In this document: piece after piece, positions 1 to 8,746 of the stretch
How the letters are laid out: each line of letters opens with the position of its first letter
Numbering within the stretch: the first letter of the stretch is position 1
Source: JAFNAG01 sp963739235
GTDB taxonomy: Bacteria; Acidobacteriota; UBA6911
Length of the DNA: 64,000 bases
Direction: 5' to 3'
Assembly: GCA_963739235.1 (NCBI GenBank)
Contig: CAVTZY010000014.1
Location: 1 to 64,000, forward strand
Position numbers and translations under genes: made by a program
Notes under the pieces: generated by a model
The model's database searches: none
What the model saw: the letters and a program-made list of their open reading frames with translations, nothing else
What the model was told of the DNA's origin: nothing

Positions 1-753
1 AATCAGCACTTTTTCGCTTATGCGGCGATGATGCAGGGCCGCAGCGCGGAGGCATTGAAGGCTGCGCGCTCGATGGTTTCCGACATACCGGAGGATTTTC
101 TCACCGAGTATGCTGCGGTCGCCGACGGTTTCCTGGCATTTGTCCCGGAGGTGCTGATGCGCTTCGGCCGCTGGGAGGAAGTCCTGGCGGAACCCGAACC
201 GAAGGACTCTCAGCCGCTGGCGCGCGCTCTATGGCGCTTCACTCGAGCGGTGTCGTTAACAGCGATGGGACGTGAGGACGAGGCAAAAAAGGAACGCGAT
301 GCATTCCTGCACGCCGCGGCTGCCGTTCCAAAGGACCGGACGTTCGGAAACAACTCCGCGGCCCAGCTGCTGGATATCGCTGCTAAAATGCTGGACGGCG
401 AAATCGCTGCCAAGCACGACCGGTTCGATGAATCCGTGCGGCTGCTGCGCGCAGCAGTGCGGATCGAGGACGGCCTGCGTTATGACGAGCCACCCGACTG
501 GATGCAGCCGGTGCGACACACACTGGGAGCCGTGCTGATGCGTGCGGGCCGGTACTCGGAAGCAGAGCGAGTCTACCGCGAGGACCTGGTCCGCTATCCC
601 GAGAATGGCTGGTCACTTTTCGGGCTCGGCCGCGCGCTGCGTCTCCAGAAGAAAGACAAGGAAGCATCCGCCTTTGAGGAGCGCTTCGCGAAAATCTGGG
701 CCAAAGCGGACGTCAAACTGGGATCGAGCTGCTACTGCCAGTTGGGCGTATGA
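1..753 (+). CDS. TPR-repeat protein, 5'-truncated by window edge
   Basis: The reading frame is open from base 1, so the true start lies outside the window; the first internal Met is at base 28. The visible 250 residues are helical and Ala/Leu/Arg-rich, with TPR-like helix pairs, for example around residues 170-215 (motifs GAVLMRAGRYSEAERVYRE and GWSLFGLGRALRLQ). This matches the C-terminal TPR part seen in many acidobacterial proteins; whatever enzymatic or signalling domain may precede it cannot be seen. No signal peptide or membrane segment is visible in this part. It ends at a TGA and is convergent with the methyltransferase gene to its right. Confidence 0.75.
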   Translation, partial: NQHFFAYAAMMQGRSAEALKAARSMVSDIPEDFLTEYAAVADGFLAFVPEVLMRFGRWEEVLAEPEPKDSQPLARALWRFTRAVSLTAMGREDEAKKERDAFLHAAAAVPKDRTFGNNSAAQLLDIAAKMLDGEIAAKHDRFDESVRLLRAAVRIEDGLRYDEPPDWMQPVRHTLGAVLMRAGRYSEAERVYREDLVRYPENGWSLFGLGRALRLQKKDKEASAFEERFAKIWAKADVKLGSSCYCQLGV

Positions 754-930
754 TCCGGAACATGCAGTGGATTATCTTACGAATCTCATCCGCCTGAATG
801 TCTGTGATGGCAATTCCATTGATTTTTCGATCGTTGAAGCGGCGACAGGAGCCGGCAGCGTTTTGTAGCCGGCGATGAACGGCATTCCAGGCGATTCGCT
901 TTAACGGAGCGACGATTACTGGCGGCAGTT

Positions 931-1698
931 TCACAATTGTGACGGTGCACTGATCGTCCTGGCCGGTTTTCTGACAATGCAGAAGAGGGAAGTGCCGAAG
1001 GGCAGCGCCCCTGCCAGCGCCCAATCCAGCCTCATGATGCTATAGAGCAGCCCATTGATGATTGCCTTTTGCTGTCTGAGATCTCCGCGTGTGCCTTTTT
1101 TTCTTGTGTTGATCATCCTCCTGCCAAGTCTGTAGGCAACTACCGGCAAGAACAGGGCGCCGTTCCAGTACCTCACTTCGAGAAGTTCGAACCTGGTTCG
1201 GTTGATCAACCCTACCAGTTCCGCTTTGCGGTAGCGTTTTCGTGTCTTCACCGCCCGGTCATGGTCCGAATACAGAATGTCCATGGCCGCAGTATTGAGA
1301 AAAAGGTGTCCACCCGGCTTGAGCACCCGGTAGATTTCCACCAAGAGATCCAGTCCCCTGGATGGTTCCAAGGCATAGAGAACATCGCTCGAGTTCACCA
1401 GATCGAAGCTGTCTTCTTTGAAAGGCAGGCTGCACACGTCGCCGAGGGCGAGGTCCTTCATGCCTCTTTTCCTGCAGTAGGACAGCCCGATCCTGCTGCG
1501 GTCGACACCCACTGCCTTTCCATACTTCTGATAGAAAACCAGGTTTCTGCCTGTGCCGCATCCCGCATCCAGGATCGTCAGATCCCCTGTTCGCGTCACA
1601 CGATCCCTGATGCTCTGCGCTAAAATCTCCCTCAGATTCCGGAACCACCAATGCCGGTCTTCCACGGCATAGGTGTCGTCATACATATGTTCTTCCAT
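931..1698 (-). CDS. class I SAM-dependent methyltransferase
   Basis: A 255-residue protein of the Methyltransf_11 type. Motif I is ILDAGCGTGRN (about residues 43-53), followed by GVDRS at the end of beta-2, an acidic post-motif region (FDLVNSSDVLY) and the LKPGGHLFLNTA loop typical of the fold. The substrate cannot be told; such small-molecule methyltransferases act on quinones, lipids, sugars or xenobiotics. The start ATG lies 28 bases after the stop of the RND permease on the same strand, so it is probably the last gene of that efflux operon. The C-terminus is basic and ends in a Lys/Arg/Ser-rich tail. Confidence 0.85.
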   Translation of the reverse strand: MEEHMYDDTYAVEDRHWWFRNLREILAQSIRDRVTRTGDLTILDAGCGTGRNLVFYQKYGKAVGVDRSRIGLSYCRKRGMKDLALGDVCSLPFKEDSFDLVNSSDVLYALEPSRGLDLLVEIYRVLKPGGHLFLNTAAMDILYSDHDRAVKTRKRYRKAELVGLINRTRFELLEVRYWNGALFLPVVAYRLGRRMINTRKKGTRGDLRQQKAIINGLLYSIMRLDWALAGALPFGTSLFCIVRKPARTISAPSQL

Positions 1699-1725
1699 AG
1701 TGCCCTAGGATAACTGGAGGGACCG

Positions 1726-4700
1726 TCAATCATCGCTGCCGGCCAATTCAGCAGCCGGAGCCGTGTGCCGGTCACGGCGCCCCAAATGCCTGCCCACGAA
1801 TTCCTGGAACGACTCCATGTAGGTGTAAACCACGGGCGTGATATACAAGGTCAGCAGCTGGGAGAATATCAATCCGCCGACCACAGCCAGACCGAGCGGA
1901 CGGCGGGATTCGGCACCCGCACCGAAACCAAGCGCAATCGGCAGGCAACCCATCAAGGCCGACATGGTCGTCATCATGATGGGGCGGAACCGGATCAGGC
2001 ATCCCTGGAAGATGGCTTCCGCCGGGCTCTTGCCCTCCTTCCTCTGTGCTTCGAGGGCGAAGTCGATCATCATGATGGCATTTTTTTTCACGATGCCGAT
2101 CAGCAGGATCATACCCACGAACGCATACAAATCGAGGTCTTTGTGGAATAGCATGAGGGTGACGAGCGCCCCGAATCCGGCTGCAGGAAGGCCAGAGAGG
2201 ATCGTCAGCGGGTGGATGAAGCTTTCATACAGAATCCCAAGAACGATGTAAATCACGATAATCGCCGCAACCAACAGCCAAGCCAACCCGCCGCTCGAGG
2301 ATTGGAATGCCTGGGCCGCGCCCTGAAAGCTGGCATTAATGGTCGACGGCAGGGTGTCGGCAGCGATTCGTTGAACCTCAGCTACCGCGTCGCCGATGGA
2401 CAAACCCGGCTTCAGGTTGAAGGAGATCGTGACCGAAGGCAGCTGGCCAAGGTGGCTGATGGAGAATGGGCCGTAGCCGCGCGAAACCCTCGACACGGCG
2501 TTCAGAGGCACCAGCTGGCCCGTCGCAGAACGCACGTAGAGACGGGAGAGTGCAGAGGGATCCTCCTGATATTGCGGTTCCAGTTCCAGAATGACGCGAT
2601 ACTGGTTGTTCGGGGCGAGGATGGTCGAGATCTGGCGATCGCCGTACGCAGTATAGAGCGCGTCTTCAATCTGGGTCACCGAAACTCCGAATGCTGCCGC
2701 CTGGTCGCGGTCGACCTTGACGTTCGCCTGTGGATTTCTGATCAGCAGATCGCTTGTGACATCCTGCAGTCCGGTGGTCTGGCTGAGCTTCTGCTGCAGG
2801 ATGGGAGCATAGCGATAGAGGTCTCCGGTGTCCGGGCTTTGCAGGGTGAACTGATATTGGCTCTTGGTCAGCTGCCCGCCGATTCGTATGGGCGGCAGGT
2901 TCTGCATGTAAACATTCATTCCCGGGACCACCGCCAGCTTGGGCCGCAGCTCCTGAATGACCTGATCCACATTTAGGCGGCGCTCGGGGTGAGGCTTAAG
3001 CAGGATAAACATGACCCCGGAGTTGAGGCCGCCGCCGGGGCCGGTACCCCCAATGCTCGAAAAAAAGGACATGACGTTGGAGTCCTGGGCCAGGACCCGG
3101 GCGACGGCCTGCTGATGGGCCTTCATGGCGTCGAAGGAAACGCCCTGAGCCGCCTCGGTAAAGGCGAATATGTTGCCCGTGTCCTCACTGGGAAGAAAGC
3201 CTTTCGGGATGATGACCAGCAGGTAAAACGTGGCCACGACCACGATCAAACCCGTCGCCACGGTGATTACCGGATGCCTCAGCACCTTTTTCAGGCTCCA
3301 CTCGTAGGTCTTGTACATCCCGTTGAAAAACTGCTCGGTGAGCATGTACAGACGGCCGTGCCTCTTTTCGCCCGGAGGACGGATGAACCGGCTCGACAAC
3401 ATGGGAGTAAGTGTCAGAGAGACAATGCCGGACACCAGGATGGCCGAGACAATCACCACCGAGAACTCATGCAGCAAGCGCCCCACGATCCCGCCCAGGA
3501 AAAGCACAGGGATAAAGACCGCCGCGAGGGAGAGAGTCATCGACAATATGGTAAAGCTGATTTCCCGCGACCCGTTCAGCGCCGCCTGCATCGCCGGCTC
3601 GCCCATTTCCATATGGCGCACGATGTTTTCGAGCATCACGATGGCATCGTCGACCACGAATCCGACCGATAGGATCAAGGCCATCAGCGAAAGGTTGTCG
3701 ACGCTGTAGCCTAGCACGTACATCACTGCGAACGTGCCCACAATGGACATGGGCAGCGCCAGGCTCGGGATGACGGTTGCGGACAGGTTGCGCAAAAACA
3801 AGAAAATGACCAGAACTACCAGGCCGACCGTCAAGAAGAGTGTGAACTTGACGTCATTGACCGATTGACGAATACCTTGGGACCTGTCGTACATGACCGA
3901 CAGGTTGACCGACGCGGGCATCTGGTCGCGAAACGATGGCAGCAGCCTTCGGATGCCATCCACGACCTCGACGGTGTTGGTGCCCGGCTGACGCTGAATG
4001 GCGAGCACAATCGCGGGCGTATCGATATACCAACTTGCGGCCTTGTCATTTTCGACACTGTCGATTACCTGGCCCAGATCCCCAAGACGCACCGGCATGC
4101 CGTTGCGATAGACGATAATGAGCGGGCGATATTGCTCCGCTTCCGTCAGCTGGCCGTTGGCCTCGACGGTGAAAGCTTCATTCTTCCCCCAGAGAGTCCC
4201 GGTCGGAAGGTTGACATTCCCCTTCTGAACCGCATTGGAGACCTCGTCAATGCCTATGCCCCGGGAAGCAAGTGCCATTGGATCCAATTGGGCGCGCACC
4301 GCGTACTTCTGAGACCCGTACACCTGGACTTGGGCTACTCCGCTGACCATGGAGATGCGCTGTGCCATGAGGGTCTCGGCGTATTCATCTACGGCAGACA
4401 TGGGCAGGGTCGGCGAGGTGAGCGCCATGTACAGGATTGGCTGATCGGCGGGATTGACCTTCTGGTAGACCGGGGGGCTCGGCATGTCCTGCGGCAGTTG
4501 CGACAGAGTCTTGGCAATCGCAGCCTGCACGTCCTGGGCAGCCGCATCGATATTCCGGCTGAGATTGAACTGGATCGTGATCGAGGTGCGGCCGAGGGAG
4601 CTGTTCGAGGTCATCGAATCAATACCGGCAATGGTAGAGAACTGACGCTCCAGCGGCGTCGCAACCGCCGAAGCCATCGTATCGGGACTCGCGCCCGGCA

Positions 4701-4851
4701 AAGCAGCGCCTACACTGATGGTCGGAAAATCGACGTTGGGAAGATCACTGACCGGAAGAAAAAGGTAGCCGAAGATGCCGAAGAACAGGATGGCCGCCAT
4801 GATCAGGGTCGTCGCGATCGGCCTGCGAATGAAGGTCTCGGAAATGTTCAT
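1726..4851 (-). CDS. RND multidrug efflux permease (MdtB/MdtC/AcrB type)
   Basis: A full-length 1041-residue inner-membrane proton-driven exporter. It opens with the family's MNISETFIRRPIATTLIMAA segment (TM1), has the porter-domain repeats, and carries the acidic pair in TM4 (GFVVDDAIVMLENI, about residue 400) used for proton relay. The second half repeats the pattern, ending with the TM10-12 region (GIVKKNAIMMIDFAL, RPIMMTTMSALMGCLP). It lacks the short spacing and metal-site Met pattern expected of CusA-like metal pumps, so a drug or small-molecule role is more likely. It is 97 bases downstream of the adaptor gene and would work with it and an outer-membrane TolC-type channel, which is not in this window. 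Confidence 0.95.
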   Translation of the reverse strand: MNISETFIRRPIATTLIMAAILFFGIFGYLFLPVSDLPNVDFPTISVGAALPGASPDTMASAVATPLERQFSTIAGIDSMTSNSSLGRTSITIQFNLSRNIDAAAQDVQAAIAKTLSQLPQDMPSPPVYQKVNPADQPILYMALTSPTLPMSAVDEYAETLMAQRISMVSGVAQVQVYGSQKYAVRAQLDPMALASRGIGIDEVSNAVQKGNVNLPTGTLWGKNEAFTVEANGQLTEAEQYRPLIIVYRNGMPVRLGDLGQVIDSVENDKAASWYIDTPAIVLAIQRQPGTNTVEVVDGIRRLLPSFRDQMPASVNLSVMYDRSQGIRQSVNDVKFTLFLTVGLVVLVIFLFLRNLSATVIPSLALPMSIVGTFAVMYVLGYSVDNLSLMALILSVGFVVDDAIVMLENIVRHMEMGEPAMQAALNGSREISFTILSMTLSLAAVFIPVLFLGGIVGRLLHEFSVVIVSAILVSGIVSLTLTPMLSSRFIRPPGEKRHGRLYMLTEQFFNGMYKTYEWSLKKVLRHPVITVATGLIVVVATFYLLVIIPKGFLPSEDTGNIFAFTEAAQGVSFDAMKAHQQAVARVLAQDSNVMSFFSSIGGTGPGGGLNSGVMFILLKPHPERRLNVDQVIQELRPKLAVVPGMNVYMQNLPPIRIGGQLTKSQYQFTLQSPDTGDLYRYAPILQQKLSQTTGLQDVTSDLLIRNPQANVKVDRDQAAAFGVSVTQIEDALYTAYGDRQISTILAPNNQYRVILELEPQYQEDPSALSRLYVRSATGQLVPLNAVSRVSRGYGPFSISHLGQLPSVTISFNLKPGLSIGDAVAEVQRIAADTLPSTINASFQGAAQAFQSSSGGLAWLLVAAIIVIYIVLGILYESFIHPLTILSGLPAAGFGALVTLMLFHKDLDLYAFVGMILLIGIVKKNAIMMIDFALEAQRKEGKSPAEAIFQGCLIRFRPIMMTTMSALMGCLPIALGFGAGAESRRPLGLAVVGGLIFSQLLTLYITPVVYTYMESFQEFVGRHLGRRDRHTAPAAELAGSDD

Positions 4852-4948
4852 CGGCTATCACGCAAATCAGCAGGCCCCGGTCACCCGAGAGGGCCTGTAC
4901 TTCAATGATGGCAAGACTTGAGCCCCGTCCGGCGGCAGGCGCTCCCGG

Positions 4949-6163
4949 CTACAGAGATTTCTTGATCTGCACAAGTGCACCCGGGACCAGGCGAATCTGG
5001 CCGTCGGTAACGACGGTTTCACCCGCTTGCAGACCTTTCTCAATGATGCTCAGTTCCCCAAGAATCCTGGCAACAGTCACCGGGCGCGAATCCGCCGTCA
5101 TATCCGATTTCACCACATAGACATATTGACCCGCCTGGCCGGCCTGGACGGCCTGGCTGGGCACTACCATAGCGTTCGGCTGGATCGCGAGAGTTACAAT
5201 CACATTGACAAACTGGCCCGGCCACAAGCGTCCCTGGCTGTTTTCAAAGATCCCTTTCATCAGAATTGTGCCCGTCGTGGTGTTTACGGTGTTGTCGATG
5301 AAAGAGAGTTCGCCGGCAACCGCAGGCGCAGTCTCATTCGAAATGCCGGCCTCAACCCGGACCTTTCCTTTTGCCACATATTCACGGATGGCAGGCAGTT
5401 CTTGCTCCGGCACAGAAAAATCCACATAAATCGGACGAAGCTGGTTAATAACCACCAGCGTAGTGTCGTTGCTCTTGATGATGTTTCCCTGGTGCACAAG
5501 GAGGCTTCCCACCAGGCCTCCGATCGGGGCGTGTATGTAACAATACTGCAAGTTGAGCTTCGAGGTTTCGATCGCAGCTCGATCTGCTGCGATGGCCGCG
5601 CGCGCATTCTCCACCGACGCCTGGTCGGCACGTACGGCCGCGTCGAGTGCGTCCGCCGTGGCGGTGGCCTGGTCCAACAGCTGCCTGGCGCTTACCCCTT
5701 TTTCCACCAGCGCCTGGTACCGCCGCTTTTCAACGGCCGCATTTTGCGCGTTGGCCTGGTCTTTGGCCACGTTCGCCTCGGCTTGAGCCAACTGCGCCAT
5801 ATCGCGGGCGAGATTGGCGTCGGCTCTCTGGATATCCGCCTGGTATGGCCGGGGGTCGATGGTAAAGAGCGGATCATCCTTTTTTACTTCCCGCCCCTCC
5901 GTGAAATGGACCTGATCCAGCGATCCGCTGACCAGCGACTTCACCGAAACCGTAGAGTAGGCTTCGACCGTGCCGATGCCGGTAACCTGTATGGGCATGT
6001 TTTTGACTTGAACTACGGCAGCCAGAACCGGAACCGGCATTTTTTTCTCGGCCTCGATCGCCTTTTTTGCACAGCCGGCAGTAGCGAGCGCAATGAAAAG
6101 AACCAGCGCCCACACGGCCCAGCTAGATCGCGTTGCGAGTTTGTTTTTCGCCTTCCTGCTCAT
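4949..6163 (-). CDS. RND efflux periplasmic adaptor (MdtA-like lipoprotein)
   Basis: A 404-residue membrane-fusion protein that bridges the RND permease to an outer-membrane channel. The N-terminus has a hydrophobic helix ending in a lipobox (ATAGC, Cys about residue 30), so it is probably lipid-anchored. A biotinyl-lipoyl-like half (VSGSLDQVHFTEGREV), a long Ala/Gln/Asp-rich alpha hairpin (about residues 100-190), the matching second lipoyl half (IHAPIGGLVGSLLV) and beta-barrel/membrane-proximal domains follow in the usual order. A strong GGAGGGG ribosome site precedes the ATG. It is the first gene of the leftward operon adaptor-permease-methyltransferase. Confidence 0.93.
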   Translation of the reverse strand: MSRKAKNKLATRSSWAVWALVLFIALATAGCAKKAIEAEKKMPVPVLAAVVQVKNMPIQVTGIGTVEAYSTVSVKSLVSGSLDQVHFTEGREVKKDDPLFTIDPRPYQADIQRADANLARDMAQLAQAEANVAKDQANAQNAAVEKRRYQALVEKGVSARQLLDQATATADALDAAVRADQASVENARAAIAADRAAIETSKLNLQYCYIHAPIGGLVGSLLVHQGNIIKSNDTTLVVINQLRPIYVDFSVPEQELPAIREYVAKGKVRVEAGISNETAPAVAGELSFIDNTVNTTTGTILMKGIFENSQGRLWPGQFVNVIVTLAIQPNAMVVPSQAVQAGQAGQYVYVVKSDMTADSRPVTVARILGELSIIEKGLQAGETVVTDGQIRLVPGALVQIKKSL

Positions 6164-6345
6164 GTCTGAATTGCCCCTCCCACTGCGCAGCCAGCAGGTT
6201 CACATCTCGAGAAGCCCGACCCAACCTTCAATTGTACCACGGGTTTTTGCACGGAAATGCTTTGGGCACAGTGTCGTGAAGTCACCGGTTGATTAGAGGA
6301 TTTAAATGAAACTAGAGCGCGTTTTGTAACATCAAGATCACGGGG

Positions 6346-6361
6346 AATGCATTAATGCATT
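6346..6361. promoter_or_regulatory. perfect 16-bp palindrome between divergent efflux operons
   Basis: AATGCATTAATGCATT is a perfect palindrome in the 256-base gap between the leftward RND operon (start 6163) and the rightward MacA-like operon (start 6423). Its position makes it a candidate operator that could act on both operons. No regulator gene lies next to it, and no convincing -35/-10 pair could be assigned. Confidence 0.35.
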
Positions 6362-6422
6362 TTTCCGGCAATAGGGAGGAAGGAACGGGCCGAGGTAACC
6401 CGGCCTGGCGGGGGGGTGAGTG

Positions 6423-7931
6423 ATGATGTCTCGAAAGCATTGGTATGCAAGGAAATATCTTTCGATACCGTTGGTGATACTGGTCGTTTTAGTCGGAATC
6501 GGGGCCTACGAGTTTTTCAGCGTCAAAGCGGACAAGCCGGCCTATATCTTTGGGACCGTGGACCGCGGCGACATCGTGCTTCAAGTTGCCGCTACCGGAA
6601 CTTTGGCAGCAGTTACGACGGTCCAGGTCGGCACGCAGGTTTCTGGCACGATTGCTGAACTGTATGTGGATTTCAATTCCGAAGTTAAAAAAAACCAGCT
6701 GCTCGCCAAGCTGGATCCAGAACTTTTCGATGCGCAAGTGCAACAGGCCGAAGCCAATGTCCGCACGGCCGAGGCGAGCTTGAATGACGATAAGGCTTCG
6801 ATCGCGAGCGCCAAGGCAAACCTCGAAAAGGCCAAAGTTGACTTGCTCAATAATCAGCGGAAGCTCAGGATGCAAAAAGAACTGTGGAACCAGGCATTGA
6901 TTGCCCGGGACGACCTCGACACCGCCCAGGCAGTCCTGGATGCATCTCAGGCAGGGCTGGAAGCACAGCAGGCGCAGATTGACTCGGCGGACGCCCGCTA
7001 CAAGGCCGATGAGCAACGCCTGAGCCAGACGCGTGCCGCCCTTGACCAGTCAAAAGTCAACCTGGAGCATACCGTCATCACCAGCCCGATTTCCGGAACC
7101 ATCATCTCGCGCAACATTGACCGGGGCCAGACCGTGGCCGCCAGTTTTTCATCACCGACTCTGTTTACGATCGGCGAGGATTTGACCAAGATGCAGGTCA
7201 GCACCAATATCGATGAAGCCGATGTCGGCAAGATCAAGACCGGCATGGATGCGACCTTCACCGTCGATGCTTACCCCAATGAAGTATTTCCGGGCAGGAT
7301 CAGCCAGATCCGCCTCGCCGCCACGACCGTGCAGAACGTGGTGACCTATAACGCCATGATCGACGTCTCCAACCCGCAGCTGAAGCTCAAGCCGGGAATG
7401 ACGGCCAACGTCAAGATCCTGATTGACAAAGCTGAAAACGTGCTCAAAATCCCCAACTCCGCCTTGCGCTTCAAACCGGATATGCCGGACCAGGAAATGG
7501 CGGACGTCTTCCAGCGGGCGGGAGAAGAACAGTACTACAATCGCCTCAAATCCGCTGCCACCAAGCCTGCCGGCGGCATGCAGATGGGATTTGCCTCGGG
7601 TGGGACCAAGGGGCCTTCGCAGGGATCGTTTCCAGATCAGCCGGGTACTGGCCAGAAGCCGCCGTCCGCAAAGCTGGAGGCGGGATTGCGCGGCAGGCGT
7701 GTCGCTTTGTGGGTGCTCGACAACGGCAAGACCGTTCGACCGGTTGTAGTAAAACTGGGACTCACCGATGGCGTCCAAACGGAGATCGAACCGCAAAAAC
7801 TCAAAGAAGGGGACCAGATTATCCTGGCCCTTGAGAGCTCCCAGGCGAACAAGCCGGCAATGAATACCGCGTCGCGGCCGCCGGGGTTTGGCGGTCCAGG
7901 CATGGGGGGCATGGGCAGAGTCGTGCGATGA
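6423..7931 (+). CDS. MacA-like HlyD-family efflux adaptor
   Basis: A 502-residue periplasmic adaptor with an N-terminal transmembrane anchor (SIPLVILVVLVGIGAYEFF), a lipoyl half (QVGTQVSGTIAELYVDFN), a long coiled-coil hairpin (about residues 95-215, rich in Ala/Gln/Asp), the second lipoyl half (ITSPISGTIISRNIDRGQ) and a beta-barrel domain. This is the layout of MacA/YknX adaptors that pair with MacB-type ABC transporters, and such a transporter follows directly. The C-terminus has an unusual Gly/Met/Pro-rich insert and tail. ATG codons at 6423 and 6426 and a GTG at 6420 are possible starts; a G-rich stretch just upstream is the only ribosome-site candidate. Confidence 0.92.
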   Translation: MMSRKHWYARKYLSIPLVILVVLVGIGAYEFFSVKADKPAYIFGTVDRGDIVLQVAATGTLAAVTTVQVGTQVSGTIAELYVDFNSEVKKNQLLAKLDPELFDAQVQQAEANVRTAEASLNDDKASIASAKANLEKAKVDLLNNQRKLRMQKELWNQALIARDDLDTAQAVLDASQAGLEAQQAQIDSADARYKADEQRLSQTRAALDQSKVNLEHTVITSPISGTIISRNIDRGQTVAASFSSPTLFTIGEDLTKMQVSTNIDEADVGKIKTGMDATFTVDAYPNEVFPGRISQIRLAATTVQNVVTYNAMIDVSNPQLKLKPGMTANVKILIDKAENVLKIPNSALRFKPDMPDQEMADVFQRAGEEQYYNRLKSAATKPAGGMQMGFASGGTKGPSQGSFPDQPGTGQKPPSAKLEAGLRGRRVALWVLDNGKTVRPVVVKLGLTDGVQTEIEPQKLKEGDQIILALESSQANKPAMNTASRPPGFGGPGMGGMGRVVR

Positions 7932-7945
7932 AGGGGGCCGACGCC

Positions 7946-8743
7946 ATGAACGCAGCACAATTGCAAATCCGGGAAGACTGGCAGGCGCCGAGCCGGAGCG
8001 CATGCGAACCGCTCATCAAGGTAATGGAGCTCCACAAGTTTTACGAGATGGGAGATACACGGGTGCACGCACTGCGCGGCATATCCCTGGATATCTCCCG
8101 TGGAGAGTTTGTTGCCATTATGGGCGCATCCGGCTCGGGCAAGTCGACGTTCATGAACCTGCTCGGCTGCCTGGACAAGCCTTCGGAGGGAACCTACCTG
8201 CTGGAGGGCACGAACGTCGCAGAAATGTCGCGGGTCGATCTCGCCCACATCCGCAACCAGCGGGTCGGCTTCGTTTTTCAGGGATTCAACCTGCTGAGCC
8301 GCACGACTGCCCTCGAAAATGTTGAGCTCCCGCTCATTTACGCCCGCGTGCGCGCCCGCGAACGACGCATGCGCGCCCGGGAGGCACTCGAGAAGGTGGG
8401 GCTGAGCGACCGTGCGCACCACATTCCTTCGCAGCTCTCGGGCGGGCAGCAGCAACGTGTGGCCATTGCCCGCTCCCTGGTGAATCGGCCTTCTATTCTG
8501 CTCGCTGATGAACCGACCGGAAACTTGGACAGCCGCACCAGCATCGAGATCATGCAGGTGTTCCAGGAACTGAACGAGCGCGACAACCTGACGATCATCC
8601 TGGTCACGCACGAGCCGGATATCGCCGAATACTGCAAACGGATTATCACCTTTCGCGACGGACGCATCACGCGCGACCAGCCGGTGCCGAAGCGGCGCAT
8701 CGCCTCGGAGATTCTTGCCGCACTCCCACCTTCGGAGGATTGA
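7946..8743 (+). CDS. MacB-type ABC transporter ATP-binding protein
   Basis: An ATPase of the lipoprotein/macrolide exporter family, powering the permease encoded next. Walker A is GASGSGKSTFMNLLG, the signature is LSGGQQQRVAIARSL, and Walker B is ILLADEPTGNLD, followed by the switch His (LVTHEP). Unlike E. coli MacB, the ATPase and the membrane part are separate polypeptides here. The frame also has an ATG at 7928 overlapping the adaptor stop (ATGA); I prefer 7946 because AAGGGGG sits at a suitable distance before it, but the upstream start gives classical translational coupling and cannot be excluded. Confidence 0.93.
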   Translation: MNAAQLQIREDWQAPSRSACEPLIKVMELHKFYEMGDTRVHALRGISLDISRGEFVAIMGASGSGKSTFMNLLGCLDKPSEGTYLLEGTNVAEMSRVDLAHIRNQRVGFVFQGFNLLSRTTALENVELPLIYARVRARERRMRAREALEKVGLSDRAHHIPSQLSGGQQQRVAIARSLVNRPSILLADEPTGNLDSRTSIEIMQVFQELNERDNLTIILVTHEPDIAEYCKRIITFRDGRITRDQPVPKRRIASEILAALPPSED

Positions 8744-8746
8744 GCC

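Noticed and set aside
3865..4908. 347-codon plus-strand frame inside the RND permease
   Set aside because: Fully antisense to an intact RND permease; Arg/His/Gly-rich as expected for a shadow in GC-rich DNA.
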